NCBI GenBank assembly: GCA_963965975.1
Contig: OZ014419.1
Location: 4,305,677-4,369,676, forward strand
Reading direction: 5' to 3'
Length of the DNA stretch: 64,000 nucleotides
From: Xestospongia bergquistia
Lineage: Eukaryota > Porifera > Demospongiae > Haplosclerida > Petrosiidae
This document shows positions 14,480 to 25,035 of this stretch, one piece after another (position 1 is the stretch's first letter; every line of letters begins with the position of its first letter). The notes under the pieces were generated by a model that was not told the DNA's origin, made no database searches, and saw nothing but the letters and a program-made list of their open reading frames with translations. Position numbers and translations under genes: made by a program.

Positions 14480-14543
14480 GATTGTAAAACTGCACTTGAT
14501 TTGGCACCTAATCATCATGTTTTGAGAGTGCTAACTGATACAA
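14480..14543 (+). CDS. Partial ankyrin repeat / linker exon
   Basis: This 64-bp exon follows AG at 14478-14479 and ends before GTATGT at 14544. It reads DCKTALDLAPNHHVLRVLTD, the first half of a degenerate ankyrin repeat (KTALDLA replaces TPLHLA), and leaves phase 1. The next exon begins with AC, which completes an Asn codon and keeps the frame open into the NTPase exon. It caps the solenoid and links it to the P-loop domain. Confidence 0.85.
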
Positions 14544-14828
14544 GTATGTATTCTGTAACTAATGCATGCATTCTATCATATTATATGCAGTCATCATTGG
14601 TCAGTTAATTGAATCCACCACTACTACAGTAATACAATACATCCATATTGTCTTTATTTTACCCTAAAGATAGAATGTCATTGTTTGTGGAGTCATGACA
14701 TCAATTTTATTTCATACTGTTTTGTCTAACTCCAGTAATATTGACAAATGAGAGAATTATTTAACACAAACAAAGATCACATAACAAATATAATTAATTT
14801 GCTTTTCTTTATATCTTTTATAATGTAG

Positions 14829-16603
14829 ACTTACGACTGGTTTCACTCAATCGTTTGAAATGTGGTCTCCACAAAGGTGTTGTTCATCTTACTAACATCC
14901 GATTGGTTATAATGGGGCCTCCTTGTGTTGGAAAAACATCATTCAAGTCCTTATTATTCAAATGGCCTCCACTTAAAGTTCATGATAGTACAGCTTTAGC
15001 AATGAGACCAGTTCATGCAATAGAAAGAGTGGCAGAATGTAATGATGGCAAGATTTGGGTAACAGTTACAGGCCTTGACCTATTGAAGATGCTCTCAGAT
15101 GTCATTATTGCCATTGAAAATGAGTCTGCGAAAAAAAATCTTCAAATATCAGAAAATGCTAATGACAGCGTTTTAACAGTTGACTCAATGTCACATTTAG
15201 ATGAAAATATTTTACTGGAATCAACAGAACAGAACTTTGGTCTAGAAGAATGTGATTTATCTTCTAATGAATCACCTGTTCCAGCTGAGGTGGCTTCTTT
15301 ACAAGATCATAAACCAGTACAGTCAGGACTAGATATACTACACCACACCTCTAACAGTCCAGAAAACGACAAAACTACTGCTTTTAAGGAATTAACACCT
15401 TTGTCACGACAGCCTGATACTGACCATTATTCTACTGATATGGCAGAACTCCTTACTAAACGAAAAAAATCTGAAGATCTCCATAAAGCCATGTGGATAA
15501 ATATTGTTGATAGTGGTGGTCAGCCACAATTTGCCGATGTATCACGAGCATTTGTTCATGGTAATACAATGAACATTATTTGCACAAAATTAACAGAAAA
15601 ACTTTCTGATAAGCCTCAGTTCACTTACTCATTGAATGGCAAATTGCTCAGTCAACCTAGTGAGTTGCAAATGACTAACCTACAGCTTATAGAGAATTTT
15701 GTGCGATCTATAGTTGCTTCTAAGAATGCAGTAGTATTGAAAGGAAACAAACGCTTCCCATTTTTTATGATAATTGGCACCTATTATGACAAGATGAAAG
15801 GCTCAAAACAAAAGATATTAGAGATATTGCATGAAAAGAATGAGCAGATTCTCTCAACCCTTCGTGAATTTCAAGATCACTTTATTTTCTATAAGGATAA
15901 TCCTGCAGAGATTATATTTCCAGTTGACAACCTTTGTTGGTGGAATCGCAAAAAGATATCTTCGTATTTCCTTGAGCGTATCATGTCATATCAGAAGCAC
16001 ATTGGTATAACTGTACCAATACCAGTGCGTTATTACATGTTTGAAATGCGTCTAACAGAGGAAGCGTCACAAGAGGAACACGACATGATATCATTTGACT
16101 CCTGTTGTAGTATTGGAGTTAATCTAGGAATGGATCGTAATGATGTACTGAAATCCATCATATATCTTCATTCCATGGCCTTGTTCCTCTTTTTTCCAAA
16201 AGTGCTTCCTAATGTTATTTTTACTAATCCTCAGTATCTTCTTGATATGCTTTCAGCTCTTATACGATTTTCATTTGTTGAATCGTTAGAAGATATCTTA
16301 CCAGTAAATCAGTGCTTAGAAGTAGATGCTAAGCAGATTTTTCGTGAAGCTGGAGTATTTGATAGTTCTTTACTTAATAAGCTTTGCCTTCCTTTTGTTC
16401 CTAATCTGTTTTCACAAGAGAAGTTTCTTAAATTGCTTAGATATCTCTGTATCCTTGCTCCTCTTTCTTCAAACGAAACTCAAAAGCAATACTTTATGCC
16501 AGTTGTGTTACCACCATGTCAAATCACTGAAGAAGATACAAGTGTATTCAGAATGTCATGTGATCCAATGATAATTGCTTTTGAGACTAAAGTTGTTCCT
16601 CAG
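14829..16603 (+). CDS. Roc/COR-like GTPase domain exon of ankyrin-NTPase protein
   Basis: This 1775-bp exon runs from an acceptor at 14827-14828 to a donor after CAG at 16603. The apparent start near 14855 is a TTG inside the exon, so the true start lies upstream in the ankyrin part. A Walker A motif, GPPCVGKTS, is encoded near 14915. A G3-like switch, VDSGGQPQF, is near 15506, and a possible G4-like GTYYDK is near 15776. Between G1 and G3 lies an insert of roughly 190 residues, rich in Ser, Glu and Asp, where a typical Roc domain has about a third of that. From about 16020 (RYYMFEMRL) the sequence resembles the COR region of Roco-type proteins. The frame has no break. Such proteins in sponges and cnidarians are taken to be signalling NTPases; a specific role cannot be given. 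No kinase domain is visible. Confidence 0.85.
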
Positions 16604-16693
16604 GTATAAAAATATGTTCTTATAAATTAGCTAATTGGTTGTGACTCCACTTTTAGTCACACTTACTATTATATTTCTGTTTGTTTTGTTTAG

Positions 16694-17071
16694 GGTGTAT
16701 TTCCTGCTGTAGTAGTTGCTCTTGTTACTCGAGAAGAGAAGCCTCAATTTTTTATTAGTCATGAAACACGTTTATCTACATTTTCCACACAGCTCCATTA
16801 CGCTATTTTACTTGATACCTCCATTGATCTATTTGGCTCAGTTCTTCTAGTCGACAGATTCTATTGGATTGAAGTGTATTATACTGGCCTTACCAAAAAT
16901 TGCTTTAGACTTCGTCAAGTCATCTGTGAAGCCATATCAACATGTGGTGATATACTGGCATATGAAGAAGGAGCTTTAAAAGCTGAAGTAACAGTGTCTT
17001 GTCAACGACAACATCAGAAAACAGGATACAAGTTACATCCAGTGTTAATATCATTTAATTCAATATACTGA
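16694..17071 (+). CDS. C-terminal exon of ankyrin-Roc/COR protein
   Basis: After a 90-bp intron (acceptor AG 16692-16693) the frame continues in phase 0 for 125 codons to TGA at 17069-17071. It begins GVFPAVVVALVTREEKPQFF, which looks like the second half of a COR-like module, and ends without a death domain or other recognisable effector. The sister locus at 49-55 kb does carry a death domain, so this copy may have lost it or belong to a subfamily without one. Confidence 0.82.
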   Translation, partial: GVFPAVVVALVTREEKPQFFISHETRLSTFSTQLHYAILLDTSIDLFGSVLLVDRFYWIEVYYTGLTKNCFRLRQVICEAISTCGDILAYEEGALKAEVTVSCQRQHQKTGYKLHPVLISFNSIY

Positions 17072-17284
17072 GACTTTATAGGACAGTATCTTTTATACTA
17101 AAGCTCTTTCCTCCTCTCTCATGCACTCATTCTCACTCTTTTTATATCATCTTGTCAATATGTCAGTTAAATCTTTGTCTCAATTTATATGGACTCCATC
17201 TAAACTTTGTTCTCTGGCATTCATGATTTCATCATAGTATAATCTGTTGTTAAGCTGCATTCAAATGTGACAACATGCACTTTT

Positions 17285-17290
17285 AATAAA
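17285..17290 (+). terminator. Candidate polyadenylation signal AATAAA
   Basis: A canonical AATAAA hexamer lies about 215 bases after the stop of the ankyrin-Roc/COR gene. In such AT-rich DNA the motif is common by chance, so this is only a candidate. Confidence 0.3.
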
Positions 17291-17293
17291 TAT

Positions 17294-18086
17294 TTAGCAT
17301 GCAGTAGTGATAACACAGTTAACTTCTCCTGTAAAATTATTATGACAACACATAATATGTCACTGTGGATTAAGGACAACTAACCAAAGAGGTTCACAGT
17401 GAGATCAGAATACTTCTTTTCTTTTAAAATATCATTAAGACCAGCTAAAGATGAGTAAGTATTAAAAGACCACTTATCTTAATTAATTACTTTGCTTTTG
17501 TTGTTTTCTGATGGTAGGGTTATTAATAAAACCTGAGAGAGCTGGTGAATTAGTTTCTATAAAATTAAGAAATCCATTAATTTAAAAAACAATTGTATAA
17601 ACCATTACATGTACATTACTCTCTACATGTACTTCATTATAAATTATACATAGGCAGTTATAATAAGAGTTATATTAATATCTATAAATTACCTGAATGT
17701 CTTTTAGTTCCTCTTCCACTTTCTCTAATAATGTTTTTATAAGCAGTTAAAAACAAAGCATGAGCATATCTTCCTTCTAATACAAACACTTGAATAGGAG
17801 CCTATAATATAAATGATAAATACTGTATATACTAGTCACAATTCACAATGGATATCATTGTTTGTGAAGTAGCTGGCTTGAGACTATTGAGAGCAAGAAC
17901 ATATATTTCATGTACGTACTCATTAACAGAACAAAATTAAATACTCTTTATTGAGATGATTCCCTCATTAAAATATTGACCAATACTATACCTATCATCA
18001 CAGACATTTTAGACAATTACCTTAACACTTTGTTGTGCAGCTGCTTCTGTTGGTAATGTTGTACTCAGATATCTCATTGTACTAGT
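17294..18086 (-). pseudogene. ATP synthase OSCP subunit pseudogene, introns retained
   Basis: Five exon remnants on the minus strand match the order of the oligomycin-sensitivity-conferring subunit of mitochondrial ATP synthase. Exon 18086-18021 has an internal ATG and encodes a presequence-like peptide. Exon 17801-17693 carries APIQVFVLEGRYAHALF and, one frame over, LEKVEEELKDIQ. Exon 17556-17491 has SGFINNPTIRKQQK. Exon 17444-17385 has GLNDILKEKKYSDLTVNLF. A last piece at 17328-17294 reads GEVNCVITTA and hits TAA. GT-AG borders survive, so it arose by DNA duplication, not retrocopying. Breaks seen are a frame change inside the second exon, a missing stretch of about 25 residues before GEV, and loss of the C-terminal delta-like part. 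The working gene should lie elsewhere in the genome. The family identity is from recall of conserved OSCP motifs. Confidence 0.72.
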
Positions 18087-18249
18087 CTAAATGAATAAAA
18101 GAACAAGTCACATATCTTAATGTACTGTAAATTCTAAAATCATTGAGATACACTTTCATATTGATTGTCTCTAGTTATCAATCCTTAAACAAAGGAGGTT
18201 ACCTATTACTGAATTTTGTGACAATAACCAAACCAGAAGTCAGACTCCA

Positions 18250-18312
18250 CACAGTCTCATACCCAGACCTACAAACATCAGGTAACATTGTAGGTCTGGG
18301 TATGATGCTGTG
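18250..18312. repeat. Stem-loop next to the transposon
   Basis: Perfect 17-bp arms at 18258-18274 and 18288-18304 (CATACCCAGACCTACAA and its complement) enclose a 13-nt loop. The stem continues outward with CACAG/CTGTG after a 3-nt mismatch. It ends 48 bp before the transposon terminus and is the strongest short hairpin in this stretch. Confidence 0.7.
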
Positions 18313-18359
18313 ATAGCTCAACACTGACCACTTTCATGTTGGATATGATGCATGTAATA

Positions 18360-18893
18360 GAGTAAACGGCCAATTATCGGACATGCCCATCAATCGGACG
18401 CGCTAGCACTAACATAGTACATCTTTCAGACATTCTTTTACTATTGCCAGGTACAACTTAAAGAAGCAATATAGTATCCACGATATTGAAATGAAATAGC
18501 TCTGGGTGCCAGAGATAAACGCTTTCAAACCCTAATTTTCGGACTGCCCCTTGTTCGGACAAAAACTCCAAATGACAGACATGGACTTTCCTCTCGCAAG
18601 GAAAGAAACAACTGCACGGTTGCTACCATCAGCAGGTAGGAATGTCATTGCACTATAACAACAGCAAACAATAATAACTCCCTTTCACTCTGTTTCTGCA
18701 AAATTACCACTACTTTGGAGGCATCTACCGTGACCAATATTCAGACACCCGATGTACGGACGGAAAATGCTTTTCTTTTTTGCTGTTAATACCACTAGGA
18801 ATTTCAACACAAAGACATTACAACTATAGTGGTAGGTATTATATAAAGTGTAAACAAACACTCAAATACCAAGTATAGTCTGATTTTTAACTT
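18360..18893 (+). repeat. Left terminal inverted repeat of the transposon
   Basis: About 530 bp are matched, with few differences, by the complement of 25036-25567 and by the end of the nested copy (about 23975-24508). The repeat contains five CGGAC motifs at 18378, 18395, 18540, 18556 and 18757, spaced as two pairs plus one. These are candidate transposase-binding sites. Just inside the repeat, at 18913-18928, lies the perfect 16-bp palindrome ACTGAGCATGCTCAGT. Confidence 0.82.
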
Positions 18894-20413
18894 TTCTTCA
18901 CTCCGCCTTTCTACTGAGCATGCTCAGTACATCTTTTACCTTATGCTGGGAGAGTCAAGTGTTAAAATTTGGCTTTATAACTTTCAAAGGATTTCTAGTA
19001 AGTTATAACTAGTTTTACATGCATGTGTAAAGTTACACTAATAGAATGACATGTAACGTATGAAGCCAAGTTTTTTTGAAAGCTCAATATCCTAACAGAG
19101 TAGTGCTTCAGCCTGTATTATTACTTTGTCTCTTTATTTGCTTTTAAGTGTTTAAAATATCAACCATATGATAATGTGTAATTTTAATAAACTTGTTAGA
19201 TCTATTTTGCAGCATGTTATCTGCTCCTTTGAATGAACGTATATTCCGATCTACATGTGTACCATCACATACTGTTTTTACTAAGAATGACATTGGCCGA
19301 CCTCAGACCTATAGAAACTGGACTAGTGACAACTTAAGAAGAGCATGTGATGCTATACATGATGGTATGTCTGTTAGGTGAGCAGCTGAAGAGTATTGTA
19401 TCCCACGTTCAACCTTACATGATCATGTCACTGGTAGGGTGGTATTTGGTGCAAAGAGTGGCCCAAAGGCTTATTTAACTCCAAGTGAAGAAGAAGAGTT
19501 CGTAACCTTTTTATCTGGCATGGGTTCAGTTGGATACTCGCGTAGTGTGAAGCAAACACTTGAGATTGTTCAAGCAGTAGTTAATAAGAAGGGTATTAAT
19601 GTAACTGTAACCTCAAGCTGGTGGAAATCTTTTAAGTCAAGGCACAAAGACGTTGTCCTTCGTAATCCAGAAATGCTTACTCATTGTCGTATAACAGGAG
19701 CATCAGATGCAAATATTGAAAACTACTTTGATCTTCTAGAAAAAACTATATAAGAAGCTGAAATAAATGAAAGACCATGCCAAATTTTTATCTAGATGAA
19801 TCAGGGTTTCCCTTAAATCCAAAACCACCAAAAGTTATAGCAAAAAAGGGTACAAGCACCCATTATCTGTCACTAGTTCTGAGAGAAGTCAAATGATTGT
19901 ATTATCCTGCTGTAATGCAGGTGGATACGCTTTACCACCACTTGTCATATTTGATAGAAAGACGTTGAAACTTGACTTGACACATGGAGAGGTCCCCGGC
20001 ACCATGTATGGTCTTAGTGACAGTGGGTGGATGGATGCAGAAATTTTTGAGTGGTGGTTTACTAGCCACTTTTTGGCTTATGCTCCTCCTGCTCGACCAC
20101 TGCTTCTTCTCATGGATGGACACTCTAGTCACTTTTCACCAGTATTTGTCAACAAAGCAGCAGAAGAGCAAGTTATTGTCTTTTGTCTTCCTCCACATAG
20201 TACACACAAGACTCAACCTTTAGATAAAGGTGTATTCGGTCCGCTGAAGAAAGCATGGAGAGAGGAGTGTCATTCATACATGGTTAATAATCCTGGCAAA
20301 GTTGTGACTCGATATCAATTCTCTCTGTTGTTTAACTGTGCTTGGATGAAAGCAATGACTCCACACAATATCATATCTGGTTTTAGGGTTACTGGTATTT
20401 ACCCAATTGACAG

Positions 20414-20454
20414 GTGTGCAAATTAAACTTTTATTATTATTTTCTTTTCATTAG
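20414..20454 (+). other. 41-bp intron in the transposase gene
   Basis: GTGTGC at the 5' end and TTTTCTTTTCATTAG at the 3' end bound an intron whose removal joins GAC-AG to G-TTT and continues the transposase frame (GIYPIDR to FKVLTK). The same intron is present in the inverted copy near 22400-22441. Reading through it instead gives RCAN and a stop. Confidence 0.8.
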
Positions 20455-21251
20455 GTTTAAAGTATTAACCAAGAGTCCACCCAAGCACCCCACCATGTGT
20501 GAACGAACTGGTCTGAAGTTTATTCCACTGTTCACTCCTCTTCGCCATTCAGTGCAATCAGCAGCTACTGGTATTACTCCTGTCTCAACTCCTTATGATA
20601 ATGTTCAAAGTGATGAGTCAATGTCTGTTGAGTCAGAAAATAATTATACAGTGCTTGAAGAGTCATTACTATACCACAACTCTAGTTGTCATCAACAGTC
20701 TTCTGACACTGTACACCAACCCTTTACTCATGATGAGATAGTGAGATTCTCTTGACGTAAGGCAGAAGGATATAACATCAAAACTGATCCCAGATACAAT
20801 TATTGGTTGTCACTTCAGAATGGAGCAACAGCACCTTCATCTCCTACACCAGTTCTACAACCTTCATCTCATTCAGTAGTGTCTAAGCTAATTGCTGCAA
20901 TGCCTTCGGAAAGAGTAATTCCAAAATTTACAGCAAAGTCAAGTGCACGTGTGTTGACCAGTGAAGAATGTAGAAAGGAAATAAATGAGAAAGAAAGGAA
21001 AAAAGCAAAAGCGTTGAAGCAGAAAGAAGAGAGAAAAATTGAGCATCAGCGTAAACAAGAGGAGAAACGAAAGATTTTAGAAGAAAAGCTGATGATAAAA
21101 CATAAAACTAAGAAAATAATTCTTTATTTTTACATTTCAATGCTTTTAGTTTGTACTACTAGGAGTCAGAAAGGACAAAAGAGTAATCCTGAGACAGGTA
21201 ATAACTTTCAATAACTAGATACTAATATTGCATATATAACTGTAACATTAG

Positions 21252-22079
21252 GAGCTACTGATACTACTGTAAGAAGTAATGGAACTGCAACTCATACAGG
21301 ACAAAAAAGTAATACTGAGACAGGTTATAACTTTTAATAACTAGATACTAATATTGTATATAAAACTGTAACATTAGGTGCTACTGATACAACTGTAAGA
21401 AGTAATGGAACTGGAACTCGTAGAGGACAAAGGAGTATTACTGAGATAGGTTATAACTTTTAATAACTAGATACTAATATTGTATATATAACTGTAACAT
21501 TAGGAGCTACTGATACTACTGTAAAAAGTAATGGAACTGGAACTCGTAGAGCACAAAGGTGTAATACTGAGACAGGTTATAACTTTTAAAAACTAGATAC
21601 TAATATTGTATATATAACTGTAACATTAGGAGCTACTGATACTACTGTAAGAAGTAATGGAACTGGAACTCGTAGAGGACAGAGAAGTAATACTGAGACA
21701 GGTTATAACTTTTAATAACTAGATACTAATATTGTATATATAACTGTAACATTAGGTGCTACTGATACTATTGTAAGAAGTAATGGAACTGGAACTCGTA
21801 GAGGACAAAGGTGTAATACTGAGACAGGTTATAACTTTTAATAACCAGATACTAATATTGTATATATAACTGTAACATTAGGAGCTACTGATACTACTGT
21901 AAGAAGTAATGGAACTGGAACTCGTAGAGGACAAATGTGTAATACTGAGACAAGTTATAACTTTTAATAACTAGATACTAATATTGTATATATAACTGTA
22001 ACATTAGGAGCTACTGATACTACTGTAAGAAGTAATGGAACTGGAACTCGTAGAGGACAAAGGTGTAATACTGAGACAA
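21252..22079 (+). repeat. Tandem exon-intron cassettes, 126-bp period, 7 units
   Basis: Seven units start at 21252, 21378, 21504, 21630, 21756, 21882 and 22008, exactly 126 bp apart. Each has a 72-bp open segment that begins after CATTAG and ends before GTTATA, then a 54-bp spacer containing in-frame stops. All open segments enter and leave in phase 1, so any number can be spliced together without changing frame. Each encodes a 24-residue peptide with core ATDTTVRSNGTGTRRGQR. An ancestral related exon end lies at 21197. Two further units follow the nested insertion at 24541-24612 and 24667-24729 (63 bp, still a multiple of three), and then the PHD-like exon. Thus the satellite is an amplified spliced exon of the transposase. 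Confidence 0.82.
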
Positions 22080-22103
22080 GTTATAACTTTTAATAACTAG
22101 ATA

Positions 22104-24508
22104 CTTTGTCCTCTACGAGTTCCAGTTCCTTTACTTCTTACAATAGTATCAGTAGCACCTAATGTTACAGTTATATATACAATATTAGTAATGGTATAGT
22201 AATGACTCTTCAAGCACTGTATAATTATTTTCTGACTCAACAGACATTGACTCATCACTTTGAACATTATCATAAGGAGTTGAGACAGGAGTAATACCAG
22301 TAGCTGCTGATTGCACTGAATGGCGAAGAGGAGTGAACAGTGGAATAAACTTCAGACCAGTTCGTTCACACATGGTGGGGTGCTTGGGTGGACTCTTGGT
22401 TAATACTTTAAACCTAATGAAAAGAAAATAATAATAAAAGTTTAATTTGCACACCTGTCAATTGGGTAAATACCAGTAACCCTAAAACCAGATATGATAT
22501 TGTGTGGAGTCATTGCTTTCATCCAAGCACAGTTAAACAACAGAGAGAATTGATATCGAGTCACAACTTTGCCAGGATTATTAACCATGTATGAATGACA
22601 CTCCTCTCTCCATGCTTTCTTCAGCGGACCGAATACACCTTTATCTAAAGGTTGAGTCTTGTGTGTACTATGTGGAGGAAGACAAAAGACAATAACTTGC
22701 TCTTCTGCTGCTTTGTTGACAAATACTGGTGAAAAGTGACTAGAGTGTCCATCCATGAGAAGAAGCAGTGGTCGAGCAGGAGGAGCATAAGCCAAAAAGT
22801 GGCTAGTAAACCACCACTCAAAAATTTCTGCATCCATCCACCCACTGTCACTAAGACCATACATGGTGCCGGGGACCTCTCCATGTGTCAAGTCAAGTTT
22901 CAACGTCTTTCTATCAAATATGACAAGTGGTGGTAAAGCGTATCCACCTGCATTACAGCAGGATAATACAATCATTTGACTTCTCTCAGAACTAGTGACA
23001 GATAATGGGTGCTTGTACCCTTTTTTGCTATAACTTTTGGTGGTTTTGGATTTAAGGGAAACCCTGATTCATCTAGATAAAAATTTGGCATGGTCTTTCA
23101 TTTATTTCAGCTTCTTATATAGTTTTTTCTAGAAGATCAAAGTAGTTTTCAATATTTGCATCTGATGCTCCTGTTATACGACAATGAGTAAGCATTTCTG
23201 GATTACGAAGGACAACGTCTTTGTGCCTTGACTTAAAAGATTTCCACCAGCTTGAGGTTACAGTTACATTAATACCCTTCTTATTAACTACTGCTTGAAC
23301 AATCTCAAGTGTTTGCTTCACACTACGCGAGTATCCAACTGAACCCATGCCAGATAAAAAGGTTACGAACTCTTCTTCTTCACTTGGAGTTAAATAAGCC
23401 TTTGGGCCACTCTTTGCACCAAATACCACCCTACCAGTGACATGATCATGTAAGGTTGAACGTGGGATACAATACTCTTCAGCTGCTCACCTAACAGACA
23501 TACCATCATGTATAGCATCACATGCTCTTCTTAAGTTGTCACTAGTCCAGTTTCTATAGGTCTGAGGTCGGCCAATGTCATTCTTAGTAAAAACAGTATG
23601 TGATGGTACACATGTAGATCGGAATATACGTTCATTCAAAGGAGCAGATAACATGCTGCAAAATAGATCTAACAAGTTTATTAAAATTACACATTATCAT
23701 ATGGTTGATATTTTAAACACTTAAAAGCAAATAAAGAGACAAAGTAATAATACAGGCTGAAGCACTACTCTGTTAGGATATTGAGCTTTCAAAAAAACTT
23801 GGCTTCATACGTTACATGTCATTCTATTAGTGTAACTTTACACATGCATGTAAAACTAGTTATAACTTACTAGAAATCCTTTGAAAGTTATAAAGCCAAA
23901 TTTTAACACTTGACTCTCCCAGCATAAGGTAAAAGATGTACTGAGCATGCTCAGTAGAAAGGCGGAGTGAAGAAAAGTTAAAAATCAGACTATACTTGGT
24001 ATTTGAGTGTTTGTTTACACTTTATATAATACCTACCACTATAGTTGTAATGTCTTTGTGTTGAAATTCCTAGTGGTATTAACAGCAAAAAAGAAAAGCA
24101 TTTTCCGTCCGTACATCGGGTGTCTGAATATTGGTCACGGTAGATGCCTCCAAAGTAGTGGTAATTTTGCAGAAACAGAGTGAAAGGGAGTTATTATTGT
24201 TTGCTGTTGTTATAGTGCAATGACATTCCTACCTGCTGATGGTAGCAACCGTGCAGTTGTTTCTTTCCTTGCGAGAGGAAAGTCCATGTCTGTCATTTGG
24301 AGTTTTTGTCCGAACAAGGGGCAGTCCGAAAATTAGGGTTTGAAAGCGTTTATCTCTGGCACCCAGAGCTATTTCATTTCAATATCGTGGATACTATATT
24401 GCTTCTTTAAGTTGTACCTGGCAATAGTAAAAGAATGTCTGAAAGATGTACTATGTTAGTGCTAGCGCGTCCGAATGATGGGCGTGTCCGATAATTGGCC
24501 GTTTACTC
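22104..24508 (-). mobile_element. Nested inverted copy of the transposon, one end missing
   Basis: From 24508 inward this is a near-identical reverse copy of 18360-20676, including the terminal repeat, the HTH and DDE frames and the same stop codons. Its homology stops at about 22192 and jumps to one cassette unit in reverse (22106-22190), so everything between was deleted. The intact end (24508) is followed by TA 24509-24510. At the other side, TA 22102-22103 is followed by CTTTGTCC, which is not a terminal repeat. The insertion splits the host element's cassette chain between TA and CTAATATTG. Confidence 0.8.
22192..23654 (-). pseudogene. Second, inverted transposase copy (truncated)
   Basis: The copy runs from ATG at 23654 down to the break at 22192. 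Its translated pieces are the same as the plus-strand copy: the 104-residue DNA-binding piece, the 177-residue DDE piece and the 3' piece up to the break. It keeps the same TGA after SVR, the same TAA after EKTI and the same frame changes, so both derive from one already broken ancestor. It lacks the tail, cassettes and PHD-like finger. Confidence 0.85.
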
Positions 24509-25035
24509 TACTAATATTGTATATATAACTGTAACATTAGGTGCTACTGATACTACTGTAAGAAGTAATGGAACTGGAACTCGTAGAGGACAAAGAAGTA
24601 TTACTGAGACACGTTATAACTTGTAATAACTAGATACTAATATTGTATATATAACTTTAACATTAGGTGCTACTGATACTACTGTAAGAAGTAATGAAAC
24701 TGGAACTCGTAGAGATACTAGTGATACTGGTAATAACTTTTAGTAACTTCATACTATTTTTAATGTGTTAGATTCTTTTCTTAGTGGTAATTGTGCTCAT
24801 CCTCGTGCTAGTACTTGGATTATGTGTTCACTTTGCCAAGAATGGATGCATTGCATTTGTGTGTCTATACCACAACAGAAAGCCAAGTCTAAGAGTTTTG
24901 TTTTTATTTGTAAGAAATGTGAATGATGTATTAGCTCAATTGCTATGATGTTTATGAGTATGACTGTCTAATGTTACATATTAATATTTCTTTTGAGGAA
25001 AATAAACAAATATATTAGAATAAAGGTGGAGCTAT

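Larger units (their letters stand above)
19214..24926 (+). pseudogene. pogo/Tigger-like transposase with repeated mini-exons and PHD-like finger (disrupted)
   Basis: The reading begins at ATG 19214. A psq-type helix-turn-helix (NWTSDNLRRACDAIHDGMSV, then AAEEYCIPRSTL) is followed by a CENP-B/Tc5-type DNA-binding segment and a DDE catalytic core. The acidic motifs are LDESGF near 19795, LLMDGHSSHF near 20107 and QPLDKGVFGPLK near 20215. A 41-bp intron (20414-20454) joins GIYPIDR to the downstream frame. A lysine/glutamate-rich coiled-coil-like tail follows, then 72-bp mini-exons, then the last exon 24772-24926 with CSLCQEWMHC and FICKKC, a PHD-like zinc-binding pattern. Breaks are TGA after SVR near 19379, TAA at 19751-19753, a frame change near 19785 and another before 19893, and TGA after IVRFS near 20753. 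Pogo transposases cut and paste DNA in the nucleus. Confidence 0.85.

Noticed and set aside
16326..16571. 81-codon ORF inside the Roc/COR exon
   Set aside because: It is an off-frame shadow of the long open exon, which has clear domain motifs.
19932..20223. Overlapping ORFs at 19984-20223 (plus) and 19932-20132 (minus), and their mirror images at 22645-22936
   Set aside because: They are alternative-frame shadows of the transposase DDE frame, repeated in the inverted copy.
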